In this document: one piece after another, positions 15,873 to 26,196 of the stretch
Layout: the number at the start of each line of letters is the position of its first letter
How positions within the stretch are numbered: position 1 is the stretch's first letter
Assembly (NCBI RefSeq): GCF_014268445.2
Contig: NZ_CP077089.1
Coordinates: 1,109,501-1,173,500 of the forward strand
DNA: 64,000 bases
Direction: 5' to 3'
From: Pseudomonas tensinigenes
Lineage (GTDB): Bacteria; Pseudomonadota; Gammaproteobacteria; Pseudomonadales; Pseudomonadaceae
The notes under the pieces: generated by a model
Database searches by the model: none
Told to the model about the DNA's origin: nothing
What the model saw: only the letters and a program-made list of their open reading frames with translations
Made by a program: the position numbers and the translations under genes

Positions 15873-17291
15873 ATGACAGCCCCACATGCAGCGCACTACG
15901 CACGTCCCGCAGACTGGAAGCAATTCGAACGTCTCTCAATAGCACTGATGAGTTGCGTATTCGGCAGCCGATTCGATCAGTATGGCCGTGAGGGACAACG
16001 GCAGGATGGTGTTGACTTGTACTGCCGCCTCAAGGACGGTTCCCTCATCGCAGTCCAGTGCAAAGGGCGAAACGAGAATCTCGGCAAGAAGCTGACAATT
16101 GCCCAGGTTAACCAGGCTGTTCTCGACACCCAGACCTTCCAGTTCAAAATTGATCGCTTCTTCATCCTCAGCACTAGCCCACATGACGCTTCCCTGACAA
16201 ACCGTGCGCTGGAGCTTACTGCCGAGCGGAGCATTGTCGGAGAAGGTAGCGTGGAGGTCTGGGGGTGGGAGTCACTGGAAAACATCATACGAGAGAATGC
16301 CTCTCTGCAAGACTCGTTCTACTCCGAGTACAAGCCAAAAATTTCTCTTCGTGGATGGATCTTGAGAGTCGGGCTAGCGAGTAGTTTGGCATTCACTTGT
16401 TTCATCGGCGTTCACAAATACCTTGCTTACCAGGCGGACGCTGCTCAAACAAATGAGGCAACGATCGAGGGCTTGACTGAATACATGGCTCTGAACGACC
16501 GGCTGATCGACATCTATAGCGGCTGCCTGAGTACGCTGAACAAGGAAACGTTCACGTTCTCCTATTCCTTCCAACAGTTCTGCGTCGTACCCGTAGAGAA
16601 AACACTGGCGGCCATGGAGCATCAGGTTCAGCACGCAAGCCTAAGGATTGATACCGCAGCCATTAATCAGCTGGACGTCCTGCTCGATCTGCTGAAAGAA
16701 GATTTTCGCCAAGGGCTGATTGCCAACCAGATGGTGAGCTTTTTTGAAGACGGGATGGTGAGTAGCCAAAAAGCGTTATGTATACCTAATAATTCCGATA
16801 GATCAGCAGAGATATTGAAAGGGCTACGCAAGCCAGCTGTTGCGGCCATGAGTCAGCAGCTTGAGTTCTATTTCATCTTGCGCGACTTCATTCTGCCCGG
16901 CCTTCAATCAATGCAAGCTAACGTACTAATTGCAGTCCGGCATAGCAACAAACGCGGCGTATCGGATCAGATGTTGAGTGACGCTCGGGAGCTCAGTGAG
17001 CTTTTAACTGAGCGACATCAGTATCGCCTGAAAGAACCCCAGCAGCCATTCACGCTTTCGGCTGTCAAATCCATGACCTCGCGGGAAATCACTGTCTCGG
17101 GGGACATGGATACCACCGTCGAAGACGCAAGGTACGGTAACGTTTTGATTCAAAGCATCCAGGCATCGTTCTACGGGAGACATGCCGACGTACAGGAGCT
17201 AATCAGGTGTGGCGTATACAAGAAGGACGCGGCATCAATAATTGAACGTGAGGAAGATGCTATCAAAGCGTCAGCCGTGCGATCGACATGA
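15873..17291 (+). CDS. Membrane-anchored Mrr-like restriction endonuclease-fold protein
   Basis: A 472-residue protein. Residues 15-135 form a PD-(D/E)xK-type domain of the Mrr kind: WKQFERLSIALM, GREGQRQDGVDLY (Asp 45, Asp 48), then LIAVQCKGRN (Gln 62, Lys 64) and later DRFFILSTSPHDASLTNRA. One hydrophobic helix follows at about 161-186 (GWILRVGLASSLAFTCFIGVHKYLAY in outline), and the remaining 285 residues are helical and unrecognised. Start ATG 15873 has GGAG somewhat far upstream. The nuclease domain would face the cytoplasm if the helix is a single anchor. An antiphage role is plausible; I know of no named system with this exact layout. Confidence 0.65.
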   Translation: MTAPHAAHYARPADWKQFERLSIALMSCVFGSRFDQYGREGQRQDGVDLYCRLKDGSLIAVQCKGRNENLGKKLTIAQVNQAVLDTQTFQFKIDRFFILSTSPHDASLTNRALELTAERSIVGEGSVEVWGWESLENIIRENASLQDSFYSEYKPKISLRGWILRVGLASSLAFTCFIGVHKYLAYQADAAQTNEATIEGLTEYMALNDRLIDIYSGCLSTLNKETFTFSYSFQQFCVVPVEKTLAAMEHQVQHASLRIDTAAINQLDVLLDLLKEDFRQGLIANQMVSFFEDGMVSSQKALCIPNNSDRSAEILKGLRKPAVAAMSQQLEFYFILRDFILPGLQSMQANVLIAVRHSNKRGVSDQMLSDARELSELLTERHQYRLKEPQQPFTLSAVKSMTSREITVSGDMDTTVEDARYGNVLIQSIQASFYGRHADVQELIRCGVYKKDAASIIEREEDAIKASAVRST

Positions 17292-17552
17292 TGTTAAATC
17301 TCTATAAATAAGGAGCTGGCACCACCTACATGCGATTTGTTTCGTAGTCGAGATAGCCCGATTCGCTCCAGAAAACGAATTGATCGCCCTCTTTGTCGCG
17401 TCCCACAAAGTGCGGGTTCGGTACAGCTGAATCTGCATTACACTGCCCAGCAGCAAGGAAATCCAAGTGCTGTTCATCCGGCAACTTTCATGCAATTCTA
17501 GCCTCGGGTGGCCGAAGGCCATCCTCGCATGGATAAGCATTTAGGAGGCTGT

Positions 17553-17756
17553 ATGGCAATTTATGTAGCTCCGGGCCATTTGGTTGGCCGAGATGGAGGC
17601 TCGTTTCAGGAAGTCACAATGAATACCTCGAATCATTCTGTTACTGCGCGGCATGGACGCTACAGTACGATTCGTGACAACGAACAGGCTCCGCCGACAA
17701 GTAAACCTGGACGCCATTGGTTACAGGTATTCAGGACACCCGATAACACAGAGTGA
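17553..17756 (+). CDS. Small hypothetical protein
   Basis: A 67-residue protein from ATG 17553 with an excellent TAGGAGG site. It begins MAIYVAPGHLVGRDGGSFQEVTMNTSNHSVTARHG and ends in a polar tail. No recognised family, signal peptide or membrane segment. The strong ribosome site makes it likely real. Confidence 0.5.
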   Translation: MAIYVAPGHLVGRDGGSFQEVTMNTSNHSVTARHGRYSTIRDNEQAPPTSKPGRHWLQVFRTPDNTE

Positions 17757-17837
17757 ACTGCATAGCTTTGTAAGCGTGCGGTAAACACGCCTTCGTGAAG
17801 CCATCGCTTAAAGCGATGATGGTGTCCACCTATTTAA

Positions 17838-18274
17838 GTGGACATCATCTTTAGCCCAATAAGCGGATCGCCATGCGCCAACGACCTCTTATCCAAAGCC
17901 CCCAAGTCGACTAGGAGTGTATGCATCCGGGCTTACGTTTGGTCTACAGCACCACGCCGTATTCGGCACGCAAGACCGTGGTTTACGACTTCAGTCCAAG
18001 CCGAGCGGGCGAGCATGCACTTAACTTCCTTGGCCCAGGGAATGGCAAGTTGATTTGCGACGACTTTGCTGGCTACAAGCCGGTTTCGAGAAAGGCATCA
18101 CTGAAATTGGTTAAATGGCCCACGCCCGCCGCAAGTTTAGATTTGTACGTGGCAAACAAAAGCCAGTTGGCCGAACAGGCACTGCACTCGATTATCGGCT
18201 TGATGGATGTAATTGAAAAAAATCCGCAGATCAATTTTCCGAGCATCGTTGTAGCCCGGTACTTCTTAATGTGA
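17838..18274 (+). pseudogene. IS66-family transposase (TnpC) remnant, frameshifted
   Basis: Fragments in different frames match the IS66 transposase core: RAYVW in one frame, then YSTTPYSARKTVVYDFSPSRAGEHALNFLG and GKLICDDFAGYK in the next. AGFEKGITEIG, a stop where Cys is expected, and MAHARRKF follow in a third frame, and finally VANKSQLAEQALHSIIGL in the second again. So at least three frameshifts and one stop have accumulated and both ends are missing. It marks past transposition into the island; no function. Confidence 0.8.
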
Positions 18275-18317
18275 GCGTCTGCACTTGGGAAGGCTCCGCA
18301 TTCCCATGTGCAGACGC
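18275..18317. repeat. 17-bp inverted repeat beside the IS66 remnant
   Basis: GCGTCTGCACTTGGGAA (18275-18291) and TTCCCATGTGCAGACGC (18301-18317) pair with one mismatch around a nine-base loop. It begins right at the end of the IS66 remnant's open frame. No T run follows. Confidence 0.65.
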
Positions 18318-18365
18318 TTGGCCAGAAAAGCCCAGAGCGAGCATGATGAGTATGATGTTGGTGAC

Positions 18366-18427
18366 AGTCGCCACTTCTGTCGCCATGCTGCACATCACGG
18401 ATTACGCTGGTTTCCGCCAGTGTCGCC
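18366..18427 (+). repeat. Third TGTCGCC repeat cluster, shorter
   Basis: AGTCGCCA at 18366, TGTCGCC at 18378 and 18421. The first two are separated by CTTC as in the other clusters (CTTT/CTTTT), and the gap to the next copy is about 36 bases, as before. Confidence 0.6.
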
Positions 18428-18488
18428 AAAAGGACGGTCATTGCATCTGGGATGTCATTTGGGGCTGCTGGGGCTGCTCGGCGAGTGC

Positions 18489-19745
18489 TCAGCGTATAGG
18501 CACGACTTTGCGGTCCCTGGTTTGATTGATCGCGGATGCCGACAGGCTGCCCGTGGCCGCCTTCTGGATATGTTCACTCCACCAGGCCATCATCGGACGC
18601 CGGCGTTCGATGTAATCCGCACGGTTATAGGCGCTCCGAACCTCATCTTTATCGACATGCGCCAGCGCGACTTCGATTAGCTCGGGATCCCACCCATGCT
18701 CGTTCAGGATTGTGCTGGCCATGGAGCGCATACCGTGGCTGACCAAGCGGTCCTGAAATCCCATGCGTTTCAACGCCATGTTGGCTGTCTGGCTATTCGC
18801 GTGGGTGCGCGGGTTTCTATCTGACGGGAACACATATTCCCTGTGGCCGCTATGGGGCTTTAGCGTTTCCAATAACGAGAGTGCATGTTCGGTCAGCGGG
18901 ATTGTGTGCGGACGACGCTTTTTCATTCGCTCCGGAGGGATGGTCCAGATGCGTTTGTCGAAGTCGATGTCTGCCCATCGGGTAGTCGCCGCTTCGACAG
19001 GGCGGGTCATGGTGTGTAGCTGCCATTCGATCAGGCAGCGGGTCGTCCGCTTGATGCTGGCATTCGCGATTTCCATCATGAGCTCCGGAAGCTCATCAGG
19101 TGGTAGCGCTGCCATGTTCTCTTTTTTAGGTTTCTTGAACACCGCTCGAATGCCGCTGAGAGGGTTGGCAAAGATCATTCCGGAATTGACCCCGTAGGTC
19201 ATGATCTCGTTAAGGCGCTGGCTCACTCGCTTAACTGTCTCGAGGCTGCCTTTGGCCTCAATCGGACGAAGGAGCTTGATGACCATTGGGGCGCTGACTT
19301 CCGAGAGAGGCGTTGATTTCATGCTTGGAAATACATGCAGTGTGAGTGAGCGCCAGATGTCTTCGGCATACGCGGGCGTGACGGAATCCTTCTTCAGCTC
19401 GAACCAGGCGGTGGCCACGTTCTCGAAGGTGTGTTCCGTTTCTGCTCGTTTGGCTTCCTGCAGCTCATTGCGCTGAGCTTTTGGGTCGATGCCCTGTGCA
19501 AGCAGCTCTCTGGCCTCAACGGTTTTCTTCCTCGCTTGCGCAAGAGAAACCTCGGGATAAGAGCCGAGTGCCATGTTGATTCGATTCTTGGTGACGGGAT
19601 GCCGGTAGTTGAAATTCCACTGCATCGAGCGATTGACCCTGACTCGCAGCTGGAGCCCGTCGCCATCCGTGAGGACGTAATCCTTGTCTTTCGGTTTGAC
19701 CGCCTTTAGCTGGCGGTCGGAGAGGCGGGTGGTTTGAGCGCACAT
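18489..19745 (-). CDS. P4-type tyrosine integrase of the island
   Basis: A 418-residue integrase. Residues 7-85 are the DUF4102 arm-binding domain (LSDRQLKAVKPKDKDYVLTDGDGLQLRV in outline), residues 105-190 the core-binding domain, and the catalytic part shows HTMTRPVEA (Arg 248), HGMR (His 337, Arg 340), LAHVD (His 363) and RSAYNR (Tyr 373). Start ATG 19745 follows GGAG. It directly abuts the ssrA 3' end, the standard arrangement for integrases that use tRNA or tmRNA genes, so it catalyses site-specific insertion and excision of the island. All catalytic residues are present; it appears functional. GGAATACC sites lie just upstream of its start. Confidence 0.9.
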   Translation of the reverse strand: MCAQTTRLSDRQLKAVKPKDKDYVLTDGDGLQLRVRVNRSMQWNFNYRHPVTKNRINMALGSYPEVSLAQARKKTVEARELLAQGIDPKAQRNELQEAKRAETEHTFENVATAWFELKKDSVTPAYAEDIWRSLTLHVFPSMKSTPLSEVSAPMVIKLLRPIEAKGSLETVKRVSQRLNEIMTYGVNSGMIFANPLSGIRAVFKKPKKENMAALPPDELPELMMEIANASIKRTTRCLIEWQLHTMTRPVEAATTRWADIDFDKRIWTIPPERMKKRRPHTIPLTEHALSLLETLKPHSGHREYVFPSDRNPRTHANSQTANMALKRMGFQDRLVSHGMRSMASTILNEHGWDPELIEVALAHVDKDEVRSAYNRADYIERRRPMMAWWSEHIQKAATGSLSASAINQTRDRKVVPIR

Positions 19746-19769
19746 GAGAAGTACTCCATGACACCTTTT

Positions 19770-19819
19770 GGTATTCCCAAGATTAGCGCCGGGTAGCCGG
19801 GAATACCATTGGGAATACC
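19770..19819. repeat. GGAATACC sites upstream of the integrase
   Basis: GGTATTCC (19770-19777, inverted) and GGAATACC at 19800-19807 and 19812-19819. The direct pair has the same 12-bp period as the pair at the far island edge (3328, 3340). They probably bind the integrase arm domain or an autoregulator, as they overlap the integrase promoter region. Confidence 0.6.
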
Positions 19820-19895
19820 AAACCGCCTGGAACTCAAAAAACCTGGAAAGCCCCCGGCAGCCCTGAAACCCCCGTATTCACTGGATTTCAGGCAC

Positions 19896-19921
19896 AAAAA
19901 AAGACGTCCATGGACGTCTTT
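19896..19921 (-). terminator. Terminator of ssrA, reverse strand
   Basis: AAAGACGTCC (19900-19909) and GGACGTCTTT (19912-19921) form a palindromic stem; on the reverse strand it is followed by a run of T. It lies 11 bases beyond the ssrA 3' end and is presumably brought by the island. Confidence 0.75.
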
Positions 19922-19932
19922 AGATGTTGAAG

Positions 19933-20321
19933 TGGTGGAGCCGGGGGGATTTGAACCCCCGTCCGCCAGTACTCCGCTGTCGGTACTACATGCGTAGCCG
20001 TGTCTATTAAGTTAACCCTCAGCGACCCGACGGGCAGGGTGCTTTGGGCGAGTTGTGTAAGTTTTAGCCGCTTCGTCCACAACGTACTGCACGGCGATTC
20101 TGTTCTATATGACAATCATTTTGGGTTTACAGACATCCCCTGATGATTGCTGGACCCGAAGGTACCAGGAGCATTGTCAGCTGCAATTAAGCAGCGAGAG
20201 CAACACCGTATTGGTCGTCATTGGCAACTATAAGTAGTTGCAACAGTGGATTTACGACTTCTGTTACCAAGTCGGCATGCACCTAAAGTTTCGCAACCGG
20301 CGTCGAATCCTAAACGGCCCC
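19933..20321 (-). ncRNA. ssrA: tmRNA (transfer-messenger RNA)
   Basis: 389 nt on the reverse strand, 5' GGGGCCGTTTAGGATTCGAC at 20321 and 3' end CCGGCTCCACCA at 19933, with the tRNA-Ala-like T arm (GGGGGTTCAAATCCCCCC). The tag reading frame (20225-20187) encodes ANDDQYGVALAA followed by TAA; the ending ALAA is the typical ClpXP/FtsH degradation signal. It rescues stalled ribosomes together with SmpB (gene at 30012-30494). The 3' end serves as attachment site for the island, and the gene remains complete. Confidence 0.97.
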
Positions 20322-20385
20322 GAACTCATTGCTCTGTACATCTTGGTGAGCAACAAGCCTGCGCAGTGTACGCCAATCGGCGTGT

Positions 20386-20409
20386 AAGGCCAACCCGAAG
20401 GTTGGCCTT
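20386..20409 (-). terminator. Hairpin with UUCG loop after the small exported protein
   Basis: AAGGCCAACC pairs with GGTTGGCCTT; on the reverse strand the loop is TTCG, a very stable tetraloop. It lies just downstream of the gene ending at 20418 and upstream of ssrA. Confidence 0.65.
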
Positions 20410-20417
20410 GAGGTCTG

Positions 20418-20693
20418 TCAGTTACGTGTTGGGTTACGGATCTGCATTTTAGTCATCAGGCCCGAAGTGATCTCAACGCAATCCTTGTCGTTGCCGGCCG
20501 CTTGAGCCGCCATGGCTTTCTCCTGATCCGCCTTGATGTTGTTCATGGAAGATTCAGGAAGGGATGGCTGACTGGTGACGAAGTCTTTGATGGCTTGAAG
20601 ATTACCTGCACAAAGGTCTTTGTCTGCCGCGAACACCGGCGACGTCAGCAGGGCACCAGCGATGAACAATCCAGCAATTGCAGAAAGCTTCAT
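20418..20693 (-). CDS. Small exported protein, paralogue 1
   Basis: A 91-residue protein with a signal peptide (MKLSAIAGLFIAGALLTSPVFA|AD) and an AAGGAGA ribosome site. The mature part has two cysteines (DKDLCAGNLQAIKDF and NDKDCVEITSGL), likely forming a disulfide in the periplasm. The pattern LC..NLQ.I...KA.AAQ..G....CVE.T is shared with the next upstream gene (20855-21133), so they are tandem paralogues. Function unknown; such small proteins are frequent in Pseudomonas. Confidence 0.8.
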   Translation of the reverse strand: MKLSAIAGLFIAGALLTSPVFAADKDLCAGNLQAIKDFVTSQPSLPESSMNNIKADQEKAMAAQAAGNDKDCVEITSGLMTKMQIRNPTRN

Positions 20694-20854
20694 GGGTATC
20701 TCCTTGAGCGATGGGAGCTCGGTGCTGCCGGACGGTCTGGCGGCGATGCCGAGGTCATGACAGGCTACGTTAGCGTAGGGCCTGTTTAATCGACCGCCGC
20801 GCTACGCAGGAATTCGGTTTTTTTTACATCTGGTATCAAAACGCCTGCTCACGA

Positions 20855-21133
20855 TCACTTCTTGGTGTCACCCGAGGTTTTCTGGATTTCCAGAATTGTT
20901 TGCTGGGTTTCCGCGACGCAGTCGTCAATCTTGCCTTGAGCTTTGAGGGCCTGGGCTTTCGCCACACTGGCGGAGACGCGCGCGTTCAGCTCCGATGAAG
21001 TCTGATACTCCGATTTCGCGTTATTGATTTTTTGCAGATTAGCTTCGCACAGGCTGTCTGGCCCGGCGGCAAACGAAGTCGACGCCATCACCGAGGCAGT
21101 AAAGAACAGGCCGAGCAGTACAGAACGTTTCAT
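20855..21133 (-). CDS. Small exported protein, paralogue 2
   Basis: A 92-residue protein with a signal peptide (MKRSVLLGLFFTASVMASTSFA|AG), start 21133 behind AAAGGAGA. The mature part PDSLCEANLQKINNAKSEY...AKAQALKAQGKIDDCVAETQQTILEIQK has two cysteines in the same relative places as its neighbour at 20418 and an amphipathic helix between. Periplasmic; function unknown. Confidence 0.8.
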   Translation of the reverse strand: MKRSVLLGLFFTASVMASTSFAAGPDSLCEANLQKINNAKSEYQTSSELNARVSASVAKAQALKAQGKIDDCVAETQQTILEIQKTSGDTKK

Positions 21134-21263
21134 GTGAATCTCCTTTCGCTGAGGGATCCAGACTTCGCTGACCATAAGAGCCGGTCACCGAAAGAAGGAA
21201 CGGCCCCGAGTGTTCGAGGCCTGTTCTGTGGACTGCGGTCTCGCGCAAGGGTTCTGATTTTCT

Positions 21264-24070
<2,807 letters not shown>

Positions 24071-24074
<4 letters not shown>

Positions 24075-24742
24075 TGGTCCTCCAGGATCAGAACCACCAG
24101 GTCTTTCGGGCCGTGGGCACCGTAAGCCAGCACTTGCTCGATGTCGGCAGTTTTCGACGGACCGGACACCAGCAATGCGTTGGTTGGCATGCCTTGCGCC
24201 CATTTGAATTCGTGTTGCACCTGATAGAAGTTGTCGCGGATTTCACTCGCCTTGAGCAGGGCGAAATGCACCGGCGGCACCAGGCTCATCAGTCGTGGTT
24301 CCTCGCGGGTTGGCCACATAATCAAACTGCCGGTAGCGGCGATGGCGCCGAGGGTGCCGGTGAGGCTGGCCGGGGTGTCGTTGAACAGTTCGGCTTTCCA
24401 TTCTTCCATCGGCCGGTCGTAGGATTTCAGTGTCGGCAGATCAGGATTGTTCGCCCAATGCTGTGTGATTTTCTGCCCGTGTGCTGTCGTCGGCGCGATC
24501 AACAGACTCGGCAACTGGCGGTCGCGCAACAATTGCGCAAGCAGTGCCGGCCATTCTGCGCTCGAGGTCAGGTGGATTTCGGTGTGCACCGCTTCCATCA
24601 GTTTGCGCAGTTGCGGGATGCGTTGTTCGGCGCTGTAGGTGTAAGGCTGCGTCACCAGATCGACATCGAAGTTGTCGGCAATCGGCGTGGCGCCAGTCAG
24701 ACTTTTCCGCAGCTTGCCGAGGATATTTTGCTTGGCGCTCAT
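24071..24742 (-). CDS. lutC: L-lactate utilisation protein LutC (LldG)
   Basis: A 223-residue LUD-domain protein (MSAKQNILGKLRKSL start). The C-terminal half carries GTLGAIAATGSLIMWPTREEPRLMSLVPPVHFAL and GPSKTADIEQVLAYGAHGPKDLVVLIL, the LutC pattern. It is the small subunit of the three-part L-lactate dehydrogenase LutABC, acting on the cytoplasmic face of the membrane. The start overlaps the lutB stop by one base (TGATG) and the stop overlaps the dld start. Confidence 0.92.
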
Positions 24743-26196
24743 CAGCGGTCTCCCTGTTTGGCCAGATGCTCACGGGCCATGTCGTGCAGTGAGCGGGCGG
24801 CGGGTTTCGGCGCGCTGTGGTTTTGCGTCCACGGGCCGACGTTGCTCGGGGTCAGCGCACGCAGGCGCGTGGCGAAGAAACCGAACAATCGATACAAGGT
24901 CGGAGAGCTGTTCAGCCTAGCCCAGGCGTTCCAGATAAAGCGTTCCTTGCGCGAATACTTGCTGCCCTGACCGCGCATCACTTGATTCGGGCTGTCAGGG
25001 GCTTTGACGTTTTCTTCGCGCAGGCGACGCAGGATCGCCGGAATCGGAATTTTTACCGGGCAGACTTCACCGCAGGCACCGCACAGCGATGACGCGCTCG
25101 GGTGATCCGGAACCTTGGCCAGACCGACCATGTGCGGGGTGATGATTTTGCCGATCGGCCCGGGATACACCTCGCCATAGGTGTGGCCACCGACGCGGGT
25201 GTAGACCGGGCAATGATTCATGCAAGCGCCGCAGCGAATGCAGTTCAACGTCTGACGCAATTCACTGTCGGCGAAAGCCTGGCTGCGACCGTTGTCGAGC
25301 AGGACCAGATGCACTTCCTGCGGGCCGTCGAGTTCGTGCTCCTTGCGTGGGCCGGAGATCATGTTGACGTAAGTGGTGATCGGAATGCCCAGCGCCGAGC
25401 GCGTCAGCAGTGACAGCAGCGGCACCACGTCACGCAGGTTTTCCACAACCTTTTCGATGCCGGTGACGGCGATGTGCACCGGCGGCACGGTGGTGGTCAT
25501 GCGCCCGTTGCCTTCGTTTTCCACCAGCAGCAGGGTGCCGGTTTCGGCGACGGCGAAGTTGACACCGGAGACGCCGATGTCCGCTTCGAAGAATTTCTGC
25601 CGCAGGACTCTGCGACCGATCTGAATGAGTTGGTCAACGTCCTTGGTGTATTCCACGCCAAGTTTGTCGTGGAACAAGGACGCGACCTGACCGGCATTCT
25701 TGTGGATCGCCGGCATAATGATGTGTGAAGGCTTCTCGTGGTCGAGCTGGACGATGTATTCCCCCATATCGGACTCCAGACATTCAATGTCCCGAGCCTC
25801 GAGGAAATGGTTCATCTCCATCTCTTCGCTGACCATCGATTTGCCCTTGATCACTTGCCGCGCCTCGTGAGCGCGGATGATCGACAAGACGATGCCATTG
25901 GCCTCGTCCACCGTTTCCGCCCAGTGCACTGTCACACCGTTGCGGGTCAGGTTCTGTTCCAGTTGCTCGAGCAGGTCGGGCAACTTGGACAGCGCGCGGG
26001 CCTTGATCGAATTGCCCAGTGCGCGCAAATGTTCTCTTTCGTGGGCATCACTGAAAGCGGCTGCCCGCTTGACCATCAGTGAGTCCATGGCAGTACGGAA
26101 GTTGTTCCGTAGCTGCTGATCGCCCAAGGCATTGTGTGCCCGGGTGCGGAAATCTTCTTCTACGGCGACCGTAGGAATAATCGCGGAAGTGCTCAT
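24742..26196 (-). CDS. lutB: L-lactate utilisation iron-sulfur protein LutB (LldF)
   Basis: A 484-residue protein; start ATG 26196 (MSTSAIIPTVAVEEDF) behind GGAGG, overlapping the lutA stop. It contains an LUD domain (about 60-290) and two cysteine clusters for 4Fe-4S centres (CIRCGACMNHCPVY and CGACGEVCPVKI), followed by a C-terminal region with DMAREHLAKQGDR. It is the middle subunit of the LutABC complex that oxidises L-lactate. Confidence 0.92.
   Translation of the reverse strand: MSTSAIIPTVAVEEDFRTRAHNALGDQQLRNNFRTAMDSLMVKRAAAFSDAHEREHLRALGNSIKARALSKLPDLLEQLEQNLTRNGVTVHWAETVDEANGIVLSIIRAHEARQVIKGKSMVSEEMEMNHFLEARDIECLESDMGEYIVQLDHEKPSHIIMPAIHKNAGQVASLFHDKLGVEYTKDVDQLIQIGRRVLRQKFFEADIGVSGVNFAVAETGTLLLVENEGNGRMTTTVPPVHIAVTGIEKVVENLRDVVPLLSLLTRSALGIPITTYVNMISGPRKEHELDGPQEVHLVLLDNGRSQAFADSELRQTLNCIRCGACMNHCPVYTRVGGHTYGEVYPGPIGKIITPHMVGLAKVPDHPSASSLCGACGEVCPVKIPIPAILRRLREENVKAPDSPNQVMRGQGSKYSRKERFIWNAWARLNSSPTLYRLFGFFATRLRALTPSNVGPWTQNHSAPKPAARSLHDMAREHLAKQGDR

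Larger units (their letters stand above)
3252..19935. mobile_element. Genomic island integrated at the 3' end of ssrA (tmRNA)
   Basis: The boundaries are inferred from a P4-type integrase gene (18489-19745) beside the ssrA 3' end at 19933 and a degenerate copy of that 3' end at 3252-3273. Paired GGAATACC sites occur near both edges. Contents differ from the flanks: AT-rich genes (3.6-5.7, 7.5-9.8 kb), many unrecognised small genes, defence-like proteins, a second recombinase, an IS66 remnant and long non-coding stretches. No conjugation genes are visible, so it would be integrative and at most mobilisable. The exact left edge is uncertain by a few tens of bases. Confidence 0.8.

Noticed and set aside
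3633..17756. Conjugative transfer or complete prophage
   Set aside because: No relaxase, type IV secretion, capsid or tail genes are visible; only integrase-type and DUF3987 genes.
11751..18427. TGTCGCC clusters as a CRISPR array
   Set aside because: Repeat unit of 7 bp with irregular, short spacers and one cluster inside a gene; no cas genes.
18271..18680. Forward frames between the IS66 remnant and the integrase
   Set aside because: They span the hairpin and the TGTCGCC cluster and overlap the integrase gene's 3' end; no start signal or family.
18489..19745. Integrase gene inactivated by its AT-poor 3' region
   Set aside because: All catalytic residues (Arg 248, His 337, Arg 340, His 363, Tyr 373) and full length are present.
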